Both the position numbers and the translations under genes were made by a program. DNA of 64,000 nt, taken from contig NZ_UUOC01000001.1 of the NCBI RefSeq assembly GCF_900590755.1, positions 186,001 through 250,000 on the forward strand. The letters run 5' to 3'. A model generated the notes under the pieces. It saw only the letters and a list, made by a program, of their open reading frames with translations. It was not told where the DNA came from and ran no database searches. Shown here in pieces: positions 55,491 to 62,768 of the stretch (its first letter is position 1; every line of letters starts with the position of its first letter). Source of the stretch: Pseudomonas viridiflava. Its GTDB lineage: Bacteria; Pseudomonadota; Gammaproteobacteria; Pseudomonadales; Pseudomonadaceae.

Positions 55491-56812
55491 GAAACTTCCG
55501 GCTGAAACAGCGGTGCAGTCTTGGTCTGCGACCTTGCCGTTGGCACCGACAGACAAACCTCGAAACAGCAGCCATTAGGGACCCGGCTTTCCAGGGTAAC
55601 CGTCCACTCCTGATGGGTGCAGATCCGCTGAACCAGTGACAAACCCAGGCCCAGGCCTTCGCCCCGTTGCTCGTCGCCCCGGACAAAAGGCTGGAACATC
55701 GCCTGCTGTTTCTCCAGAGGGATGCCGATGCCACTGTCCTCAACCGTGAAACTGTTGCCACTCAGGGTCAGGCAAATGAATCCCGAATCCGTGTAATGCC
55801 AGGCATTACGCAGCAAGTTACCCATCACCGAGTGCAGCAAGGTTGCGTTATACAGCTGCGTCGATGCCTCGCCGCGCTCATAGCGCAGCGTCAGCCCCTT
55901 CTCTTCGATGGACTTGCGCCAGATATCAACCAATTCATCGGCGACGGCCGTCAGTGTCGAGCGCGGACCATGGCCGCCTGCTTCACTCTCGACCCGGGCC
56001 AGCAGCAGGAAGGTCTCGACCAGTTGGCGCATGCCCTCGCTGGCCCGGGCAATGCGTACCACCTGATTATGGGAGCGTGGGTCGACTCTGGGGTTTTCCA
56101 GCAACAACTCACATGAGCTGGCCAACACCATCAATGGCGTGCGCAGTTCGTGGCTCACATCGCTGGTAAACATCTTTTCGCGCTTGAGTGCCGCCCGCAG
56201 ACGACCGAGGGTTTCATCAAATGAAACGGCCAGTTCCCCCACTTCATCGTGGGCGTATCCCGGCGCAAGAGCGGGCGCGACCTCCATGATCTGATCCCGA
56301 TGACGCACCTGCCCTGCCAGCTTCACCACCGGCGCCATGACCCGCTGCGCCAACAGTCGTCCCAATAGCAGTGCGAGCAGAACGCTGAGGATGAACCCGA
56401 CCAGAACGATGCCAAAAAGAATGCGCTCACGCTGCTGCGTCGCGGAGCGGTCACGCAACAGAACATATTGGCGGTCATCCACCACATCGACCATCGCGTA
56501 GTAGCCGACCTTGTCCTTGACCAGTTGATGAAAACCCGGCTCAAGCTTCTTCAGGTCATCGGGCATTTCCAGAAGCCCGGACGCACCCTGCACATAGAAC
56601 AGGGAGTCCTTTTCCGGGCGATGGCTCCAGCTGCTGACATCGTCCATCAGCAACAGACGGTGCAGGTCGCCACCCATTGAAAGCGATGTCAGTTTCTTGC
56701 CCACCAGATGGACCGTCATGACAATGCCAGCAGCGAAAATCAACGCAACCAGAGTACTCATCAGCGTGAATACAATGACAATGCGCTGTTTGAGGCTGTG
56801 TTTGATATCCAT
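55481..56812 (-). CDS. Sensor histidine kinase (PmrB/ColS-like)
   Basis: 443 residues. Two membrane helices (about 10-35 and 133-157) flank a periplasmic sensor of about 100 residues. They are followed by HAMP (LLAQRVMAPVVKLAGQVRHR), HisKA with DVSHELRTPLMVLASS, and HATPase (VMGNLLRNAWHYTD, DSGIGIPLEKQ, GEGLGLGLSL). No response regulator is adjacent. The regulator lacking a kinase at 46836 is a candidate partner (inference). Between uppP/DUF1294 and DUF3830, all on the minus strand. Confidence 0.88.
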   Translation of the reverse strand: MDIKHSLKQRIVIVFTLMSTLVALIFAAGIVMTVHLVGKKLTSLSMGGDLHRLLLMDDVSSWSHRPEKDSLFYVQGASGLLEMPDDLKKLEPGFHQLVKDKVGYYAMVDVVDDRQYVLLRDRSATQQRERILFGIVLVGFILSVLLALLLGRLLAQRVMAPVVKLAGQVRHRDQIMEVAPALAPGYAHDEVGELAVSFDETLGRLRAALKREKMFTSDVSHELRTPLMVLASSCELLLENPRVDPRSHNQVVRIARASEGMRQLVETFLLLARVESEAGGHGPRSTLTAVADELVDIWRKSIEEKGLTLRYERGEASTQLYNATLLHSVMGNLLRNAWHYTDSGFICLTLSGNSFTVEDSGIGIPLEKQQAMFQPFVRGDEQRGEGLGLGLSLVQRICTHQEWTVTLESRVPNGCCFEVCLSVPTARSQTKTAPLFQPEVSTL

Positions 56813-56914
56813 GAACTTTCCGAAGACGGGTCGACAATTGCGCTAAGCATGAAAGGCCATTATCAGGCCAGAGATGTCGTTATTTCGTCAACGGATGATG
56901 CCTGTACCGGGTTT

Positions 56915-57346
56915 TCAATAAAAATGCCGGGCGAGATAGTTGCCACCCAGTAGCAACCGATCGACCCAGAACACCTGGTGCAGCAGCACGATGAGCCAGA
57001 AAACCAGTTGAAAGGAGACCTTGCGGGTTTTGTGCCGAAACAATTGCTGTGCAATCAACGCCCCCGGCCAACCACCCAGCAGCTCCACAGCGTGCAGGAC
57101 CTTCTCCGGAGTGCGCCAGCCGTCGGCCCTGGCCTGACGCTTGTCGCGCCAGTACAGAAATGCCGCCAGCAGGCTCATGACCAGATAGATCGCCAGCGGC
57201 ACCCACTGGCCGTTGAGCGCCATCGATGCGGTGCCGACAATCGGCAACGCGCAGATCGCCAGCAAGACCAGCAACTTCAGGCGTACGAAGCGCCCTGTCG
57301 GGGTCCTGCCGGATCGCTTTTTTTCAGTCCGCAACTGCTGGCTCAT
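56915..57346 (-). CDS. DUF1294 family membrane protein
   Basis: 143 residues, three to four membrane helices. The DUF1294 core is visible: LYWRDKRQARADGWRTPEKV, HAVELLGGWPGALIAQQLFRHKT, SFQLVFWLIVLLH. It starts 5 bases after the uppP stop, suggesting an operon with uppP. Function unknown. Confidence 0.85.
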   Translation of the reverse strand: MSQQLRTEKKRSGRTPTGRFVRLKLLVLLAICALPIVGTASMALNGQWVPLAIYLVMSLLAAFLYWRDKRQARADGWRTPEKVLHAVELLGGWPGALIAQQLFRHKTRKVSFQLVFWLIVLLHQVFWVDRLLLGGNYLARHFY

Positions 57347-57351
57347 CCGCT

Positions 57352-58182
57352 TTAGCCGCTCACCGACGTCCAGTCGATCCAGCCGAACTGCCAGGTGGCG
57401 ATAATCAGCAGGCCAAAAGCGATGCGATACCAGGCAAAAACCGCGTAGCTATGGCTGGCAATGAATTTGAGTAAGCCGCGCACCGCGATCATGGCGAACA
57501 CGAACGAGGTGATGAAACCGATCGCAAATACCGGGAAGTCCGCCGGCTGGAACAGGTGGTGGTATTTGTAGCCTGAATACACCGCTGCGCCGACCATGGT
57601 GGGCATGGCCAGAAAGAACGAAAACTCAGTGGCAGTTTTGCGGGACAAGCCAAACAACAGGCCGCCGATGATGGTCGAACCTGACCGCGAAGTGCCCGGA
57701 ATCATCGCCAGACACTGGGCGCAGCCGACTTTTAAAGCATCGACCCAGGTCATGTCATCGACGCTTTCCGCGTGAACCACATGCTCGCGACGCTCGGCCC
57801 ACAACATGATGATGCCGCCAACGACCAGCGCAGTCGCCACGGTGATGGGGTTGAACAGGTATTGGTGAATCCAGTCTGCAAACAGCACGCCCAATACCAC
57901 CGCCGGGAGAAAGGCGATCAGCAGGTTAACCGTGAAGCGCTGGGCTTCGCGTTGCCTGGGCAAGCCGATCACGACGTCGATGATCTTGCGACGAAACTCC
58001 CAGACCACAGCGAGAATCGCCCCGAGCTGGATAATGATGTTGAAGGCCATCGCCCGTTCGCCACCAAAATTGATCAAGTCCGCGACTATGATCTGGTGCC
58101 CGGTACTGGAAATCGGCAGAAACTCCGTCAGCCCCTCAACAATCCCGAGAATCAATGCCTGAGCGGCGGTCCAAAGATCCAT
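57352..58182 (-). CDS. uppP: Undecaprenyl-diphosphate phosphatase
   Basis: About 276 residues, eight membrane helices. Signature [22 protein letters not shown] near the N-terminus and the motif [20 protein letters not shown] are diagnostic of UppP/BacA. It recycles the C55 lipid carrier for peptidoglycan and O-antigen synthesis. The start is read at MDLWTAA (58182) as in relatives; GGGGGA precedes it by few bases, and upstream in-frame ATG codons at 58185 and 58209 are possible. Confidence 0.94.
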   Translation of the reverse strand: MDLWTAAQALILGIVEGLTEFLPISSTGHQIIVADLINFGGERAMAFNIIIQLGAILAVVWEFRRKIIDVVIGLPRQREAQRFTVNLLIAFLPAVVLGVLFADWIHQYLFNPITVATALVVGGIIMLWAERREHVVHAESVDDMTWVDALKVGCAQCLAMIPGTSRSGSTIIGGLLFGLSRKTATEFSFFLAMPTMVGAAVYSGYKYHHLFQPADFPVFAIGFITSFVFAMIAVRGLLKFIASHSYAVFAWYRIAFGLLIIATWQFGWIDWTSVSG

Positions 58183-58448
58183 CATTCCCCCAATGAAGGC
58201 CCGCACCATGCAGACCTCTAAGTCATATTATTTTCAACCGCTACGAATATACCCGGCCAACGGTGAACAGTAGCTGAATACGCTGGCGGCGCAGCTGATG
58301 ATGGCCGGGCGCGGCGATGCTATCAGACCTGCAGGCCGCACACAGGATCAATTAGGCCGGTCGCGCAAGATTGCACGAATCATGTATATCCCGGCCTCAT
58401 CGGCTTACAATCCACGCCGTTTTCTACACCCTCCAAGGAGCGGCAACA

Positions 58449-58976
58449 ATGAAGGTTCTGGTGCTCGCGGGCCCTGAGTCCAGCGGCAAAAGCTGGCTGG
58501 CCACAGAAATACAAAGCCGTTTTGGTGGCATGCTGGTGGGCGAGTACGTGCGTTATTTCATTGAGCAGCAGCAACGCGACACGACCTATGCAGACATTCC
58601 GGCCATTGCCCAGGGCCAGCTCGACAGCGAGGATGCCGCCCGCTCTTGCGCGCCCGAGCTTTTGATCCTCGACACTCATTTGCTGAGCAACAGGCTCTGG
58701 AGTCTGACGTTGTTTGGCGATTGTCCGGAATGGGTTGAGCAGGCATTACTGGCACGTCACTACGATCTGCATCTTTTACTGGCCCCGGAAGGTGTTGAGT
58801 GGATCGGCGATGGTCAGCGTTGCCAGCCGGAACTGGCCCAGCGCCAGGCATTCTTTGCCGACAGCCTGCGCTGGCTTGAGCAGCACAGGCAGCCTTACAT
58901 CGTGATGGGTGGCGATTGGGCGCAACGTCGCGAGCAAGCGTTTACGGCGGTGCAACGCCTGCTCGGACAAGACTGA
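58449..58976 (+). CDS. AAA-family kinase, NadR C-terminal domain-like
   Basis: 175 residues. The P-loop GPESSGKSWLA at residues 8-18 and GEYVRYFIEQQQ, then LLILDTHLLSN match the ribosylnicotinamide-kinase part of NadR. No nucleotidyltransferase or DNA-binding part is present. CAAGGAG lies 9 bases upstream of the ATG. It may phosphorylate nicotinamide riboside; weak for substrate. Confidence 0.82.
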   Translation: MKVLVLAGPESSGKSWLATEIQSRFGGMLVGEYVRYFIEQQQRDTTYADIPAIAQGQLDSEDAARSCAPELLILDTHLLSNRLWSLTLFGDCPEWVEQALLARHYDLHLLLAPEGVEWIGDGQRCQPELAQRQAFFADSLRWLEQHRQPYIVMGGDWAQRREQAFTAVQRLLGQD

Positions 58977-58988
58977 AGACATCAGGCT

Positions 58989-60317
58989 TCAACGGATTTG
59001 ATGTTTGTGCAGCAAGCGGTAGAACGTCGGCCGGGAAACCCCAAGGACTTTTGCGGCAACACTCAGGTTGTCACTGTGGCGGGTCAACACATCACACAGG
59101 GCCTGACGCTCTGCACGTGATTTGTAATCATCCAGGGTGCCCATGCTGCTGATGATGTCGTCTTCGCCCAGCAGGCCAAGATCGGACGCTTCAATCTGTC
59201 GACCTTCGGCCAGCACCAACCCCCTGCGCACCCGGTTGGCCAGTTCGCGTACATTGCCCGGCCAGTCATGCTTGCCCATGGCAACCAGCGCATCCTGGCT
59301 GAAGTTGCGCACCCTCCTGCCGGTCTCCTGGCTGTAAAAGTGCGCAAAGTGATTGGCCAGCAACGCGAGATCTCCATGCCGTTCGCGCAACGGAGCGGTT
59401 CCGACCTGCAGCACATTCAAACGGTAATAGAGATCTTCCCGGAAGCTCTTTTTACGAATCGCCGCCTCCAGATCAACGTGGGTTGCCGCCAGCACCCGCA
59501 CATCAATCGGGATGGCTTCGCGGCCGCCAATGCGTTCAATGTGCTTGTCTTGAAGAAAGCGCAGCAAGTTGGCCTGCACCTCCATGGGCAAGTCACCGAT
59601 TTCATCGAGAAACAACGTCCCGCCATTGGCCGCCTCGATACGGCCAATCTTCAACTCGTTGGCGCCCTCGAAGGCGCCCGGCTCATAGCCGAACAACTCG
59701 GTATGCAGCAAATGCTCAGCAGTGGCCCCGCAATTGATGGCCACGAAGGGTTTATGCCGCCGCTGCGATTGCATGTGCAGGGTTCGCGCGACCAGCTCTT
59801 TACCAGTACCGGGCTCACCGCGAATCAACACCGGTGATTCGGTGGGGGCAAGCTTGCTCAGTAGCCGACGCAACTCGCGGATGGGCCGACTTTCGCCCAG
59901 CATCTCGTGTTCTGGCCCCGACACATAACCTGCACCCTGGGTGCGCATGCGTGCCATGCCAAACGCACGGCCCAGCGTGACCTGCATCCGCGCGACATCG
60001 AATGGCAATGTGTGGAAATCAAAGAACCACTCGCAGACAAAATCGCCGATTTTCTCCCGACGCAAATCATCCGGGCTTAACACCGCGATCCATTCGGTAT
60101 GGCTGCGGGCGATCAGATCCTTGACAACTTCCGGGTGCTCGAAATGGTAAGGCATGAGGCGAATAAGGCCGACATCACAGCTGCGGCCGACAGCGTTTTC
60201 AAGCGTACTGCTTTCCACATCCCATCTCGCTGCACGCAGAACGGGGATGAGCTGGTGACAATCGTCGCAAGGATCAACAATCAATAAGCGTCGCGGTGGT
60301 GGTGCCGATTCATGCAT
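58989..60317 (-). CDS. VpsR-like AAA+ transcriptional regulator with GAFEGA loop
   Basis: 442 residues. A receiver-like N-terminal domain without the usual phospho-Asp pocket (RRLLIVDPCDDCHQLIPVLR) is followed by an AAA+ module at about 140-370: Walker A GEPGTGKE, Walker B GGTLFLDEIGDL. The C-terminal Fis helix-turn-helix is LSVAAKVLGVSRPTFYRLLH. The sigma-54 contact loop reads EPGAFEGANE: the Thr of GAFTGA is Glu217. VpsR of Vibrio, which works with sigma-70 and c-di-GMP, also has an altered loop. Thus sigma-54 dependence is doubtful (inference). Confidence 0.88.
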   Translation of the reverse strand: MHESAPPPRRLLIVDPCDDCHQLIPVLRAARWDVESSTLENAVGRSCDVGLIRLMPYHFEHPEVVKDLIARSHTEWIAVLSPDDLRREKIGDFVCEWFFDFHTLPFDVARMQVTLGRAFGMARMRTQGAGYVSGPEHEMLGESRPIRELRRLLSKLAPTESPVLIRGEPGTGKELVARTLHMQSQRRHKPFVAINCGATAEHLLHTELFGYEPGAFEGANELKIGRIEAANGGTLFLDEIGDLPMEVQANLLRFLQDKHIERIGGREAIPIDVRVLAATHVDLEAAIRKKSFREDLYYRLNVLQVGTAPLRERHGDLALLANHFAHFYSQETGRRVRNFSQDALVAMGKHDWPGNVRELANRVRRGLVLAEGRQIEASDLGLLGEDDIISSMGTLDDYKSRAERQALCDVLTRHSDNLSVAAKVLGVSRPTFYRLLHKHQIR

Positions 60318-60694
60318 AAGAAGTCCCTGGCGCCGTGACTGGAAAAGTATCCTGAGAAAACTATTTATAAACAGTTAGTTGGCGAACATGATTTGAACAT
60401 TAGCAAGTTTTTGACGGCCGCTTGTACCGATTAACTATATGGATCAGATCCAAATCGAATTAGGCGAAGTTCTAGAGAGGAAAAGCTGAAAAGCGAGGGG
60501 TTGAGCATGCCTGCCCGCGTTCGGGCTGCTTGTCTGGAGCCAGCGAAATCCGCGGGATGTGTAAAAAAAAGGAAAATAGTTGTCCACCTGTGTGACTTGA
60601 ACAGGGTGGTTCGGCATCAACACAAGTATCCAGCCGAACGGTAAGCCCAACCGTCGGCGCTCACTGTTGATATGGGCACCTTGAGGAAAACACC
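60318..60694. other. Divergent promoter region
   Basis: About 380 bases between the VpsR-like gene (minus) and a small gene (plus). It contains AT-rich parts near 60360 (CTATTTATAAACAGTTAG). No clear -24/-12 element found. A 15-codon frame from 60440 was not called. Confidence 0.4.
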
Positions 60695-60961
60695 ATGAAC
60701 GCCCCACTGCGCTTCAACGATGCACTTCTGATCGCTGGACACGCTTTTGAACCTTTCCAATGCGTCGCCTGGGCACCACAGGATGGTAATGGCGAGCTGA
60801 GCCTGACGGTCGTCGACCGCACCAGCACACGTATCGGTCGTCGCCAGATTTCCCGCAGCACCTATTCCGACCCGGCCCAACTGGCCAGCGCACTGGAACA
60901 GGCCCGCGCCGAAATCAGCAACGAAGGCCACCGCCTTGAGCCATGGACCATGCCGGCCTGA
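60695..60961 (+). CDS. Hypothetical protein, 88 residues
   Basis: TTGAGGA lies 8 bases before the ATG. The chain is beta-rich in the middle (VAWAPQDGNGELSLTVVDRT) with a helical tail (SDPAQLASALEQARAEISNE). No family recognised. Directly followed by a REPIN. Confidence 0.7.
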   Translation: MNAPLRFNDALLIAGHAFEPFQCVAWAPQDGNGELSLTVVDRTSTRIGRRQISRSTYSDPAQLASALEQARAEISNEGHRLEPWTMPA

Positions 60962-60977
60962 TTGCCGCAGGTACAAC

Positions 60978-61067
60978 TGTGGGAGCGGTGCTTGCCCGCG
61001 ATAAGGGACATGCGGTCTAAAGTGAACCCAGTCCAGCCTTATCGCGGGCAAGCACCGCTCCCACAGG
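60978..61067. repeat. REPIN: two inverted REP sequences
   Basis: CTGTGGGAGCGGTGCTTGCC... (60978-61006) and its inverse ...GGCAAGCACCGCTCCCACAG (61037-61067) flank 30 bases. The arms are almost perfectly complementary over about 29 bases, the best conserved REPIN in the window. Confidence 0.9.
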
Positions 61068-61077
61068 GGTGCAGCGA

Positions 61078-61749
61078 CTACAAATGTCTCAAGCCGTCAA
61101 TATGCTGATACTCAAGCCCCAGGCTTGCCGCCATTTGCTCGGCTTTGCGCAAACGAATCGGCCCGCTTTCAATATCGATCAGCAATCCAGGGCAGTTCCA
61201 GCCAACTGCTGAAGGCAAGTCCTTCACCCGCCCATCGGTCATGACCAATACCCGCTGTTGTTCGGCCGGGTGTTTTTTCCTGCGCTGTTCGAGCCATTCG
61301 CCCGCCTGTTCGAAAGCTGCCAATAACGGTGTTCCCCCGCCAGCCCCCAGTGCATCCAGCCAGGGCGTCAGCGCTGCGCAAGCTTTGAGCCCCTGATGTT
61401 GCCAGCGAGGCACGTTGCCATTGGCGGTGAGCAGGGCCAGACGAATCCGCCGCCGGTAAGCATCATCGAACACCTGCGCCAGCAATCCCTTGGCCTGGCT
61501 CAGCGCCTGATATCGTCGAGTGGACGCTGAAGCATCGACAATCACCAGCCACAGCTCACTGGCCTGATGGCTGCGGGGCTTGCGAATCAGGTCATTGCGC
61601 GATGTGGGACGTCCTCGTAGCAGCGTGGGGACCCAGGCGATTGCGCCTTGAGTGCCACCGCGCATAGCTCCGGTTTTACCGCCGGACAGCGGGCCTGACC
61701 GAGGTCTGGCATCCCTCCCCGCTACAGTAGGAGGACGGATGCCTAAGGC
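61078..61749 (-). CDS. chlD: VWA domain of cobaltochelatase medium subunit, reached by -1 frameshift
   Basis: This frame has no credible start of its own and continues the ATPase gene after a -1 shift at 61749. It encodes about 223 residues: a Pro/Arg/Gly linker, then a VWA domain with MIDAS motif VIVDASASTRR, and MTDGRVKDLPS. The full frameshift product would be about 563 residues (ATPase + linker + VWA), the ChlD architecture. The normal product stops at 61743. An independent start at MRGGTQG (61665) cannot be excluded but has no ribosome binding site. It lies with cobN in one operon for cobalt insertion in B12 synthesis. Confidence 0.75.
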   Translation of the reverse strand, partial: ALGIRPPTVAGRDARPRSGPLSGGKTGAMRGGTQGAIAWVPTLLRGRPTSRNDLIRKPRSHQASELWLVIVDASASTRRYQALSQAKGLLAQVFDDAYRRRIRLALLTANGNVPRWQHQGLKACAALTPWLDALGAGGGTPLLAAFEQAGEWLEQRRKKHPAEQQRVLVMTDGRVKDLPSAVGWNCPGLLIDIESGPIRLRKAEQMAASLGLEYQHIDGLRHL

Positions 61750-61755
61750 TTTTTT
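61708..61755 (-). promoter_or_regulatory. Programmed -1 frameshift signal: slippery heptamer and hairpin
   Basis: Read on the minus strand in the chlI frame: CC A AAA AAG (heptamer at 61755-61749), 5-nt spacer CCTTA, which already contains the first two bases of the stop TAG, then a hairpin at 61743-61708. Its arms are GGCATCC-G-TCCTC and GGGGA-G-GGATGCC (7 bp, one mismatch, 5 bp) around a 10-base loop. A AAA AAG is the heptamer of E. coli dnaX. No strong SD-like stimulator is visible 10 bases upstream. Confidence 0.75.
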
Positions 61756-62768
61756 GGCCAGCTCGGCACTTCGCGACGTGCACCTGTCGCCATGGGTTGT
61801 GCGGGCAACTGCCCCCAACTGCCCTGCCCTTGCTGCTGATCCCGCTCACTACCCTGAGAGGATTGAGGCGGATTATCTTGTGGTGCTGGCTCATTGCGCG
61901 GTGGTGAGCTGTCGCGTCGTCTATGGCGCAAGGCGAACTCGGCAACCGCGTCGATATCTTCCTCGGCAATGGCGCTAACGCCACGCCACGCAGCATGAGC
62001 GCGCGCGGCCCTGAGCCAGACCAGATCAGCGCGCATGCCATCGACGCCCGCCGCGAAACAACGCTCGGTGATCGCAGCGAGCGCGGCGTCATCCAGCTCG
62101 ATAGTGTTCAGCAACTGCCGCGCCTGTTCGCAGCGCTGCTTCAAGGCATCCTGCTCGCCCTGCCACTGCTGGCAGAACCCTTGTGGGTCTGCATCGAACT
62201 CCAGACGCCGACGAATAATCTGCCCGCGCTGCATCGGCAAAGTCTGCCCGCTCAGTGCCACGTTCAGGCCGAAGCGATCCAGCAGTTGCGGACGCAATTC
62301 GCCTTCTTCCGGGTTCATGGTGCCAATCAACACAAAGCGCGCCGCGTGCCGATGGGAAATACCATCTCGCTCCACCAGGTTGACGCCGCTGGCTGCAACG
62401 TCCAGCAGCAGATCAACCAAGTGGTCGGCCAGCAGATTCACTTCATCAACATACAAAACCCCGCCATCGGCCTTGGCCAATACCCCAGGGGAAAACTGCG
62501 CACGACCTTCACCCAGAGCAGCATCCAGATCCAGCGTGCCCACCAGCCGTTCTTCAGTCGCGCCCAATGGCAAAGTGACGAACTGGCCGCTGGCCAACAG
62601 ATCCGCCAGGCCTCGAGCCAGAGTCGACTTGGCCATGCCCCGAGGACCTTCGATCAATACGCCACCGATTTTCGGGTCGATGGCGGTCAGGCACAGCGCC
62701 AGTTTCAGCTCATCGGCTGCAACCACCGCGGCCAGCGGGAAATGTGGGGTATCGGGCAACGTCGTCAT
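61743..62768 (-). CDS. chlI: Cobaltochelatase/Mg-chelatase-type AAA+ ATPase subunit, short form
   Basis: 341 residues if translation ends in frame. AAA+ ATPase: Walker A GPRGMAKSTLARGLADL, Walker B VLYVDEVNLLADHLVDLLL, sensor IGTMNPEEGELRPQLLDRFG. This is the ChlI/BchI pattern of metal-chelatase ATPases. The last 40 residues are Gln/Pro-rich and correspond to the linker of ChlD. The ATG overlaps the cobN stop in TGATG. With the frameshift product and CobN it would insert Co2+ into hydrogenobyrinate a,c-diamide. Confidence 0.9.
   Translation of the reverse strand: MTTLPDTPHFPLAAVVAADELKLALCLTAIDPKIGGVLIEGPRGMAKSTLARGLADLLASGQFVTLPLGATEERLVGTLDLDAALGEGRAQFSPGVLAKADGGVLYVDEVNLLADHLVDLLLDVAASGVNLVERDGISHRHAARFVLIGTMNPEEGELRPQLLDRFGLNVALSGQTLPMQRGQIIRRRLEFDADPQGFCQQWQGEQDALKQRCEQARQLLNTIELDDAALAAITERCFAAGVDGMRADLVWLRAARAHAAWRGVSAIAEEDIDAVAEFALRHRRRDSSPPRNEPAPQDNPPQSSQGSERDQQQGQGSWGQLPAQPMATGARREVPSWPKKP

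Noticed and set aside
60360..60400. Possible sigma-54 promoter (TGGCGAACATGATTTGA) near the VpsR-like gene
   Set aside because: The -12 GC is missing and the spacing does not match the -24/-12 consensus.
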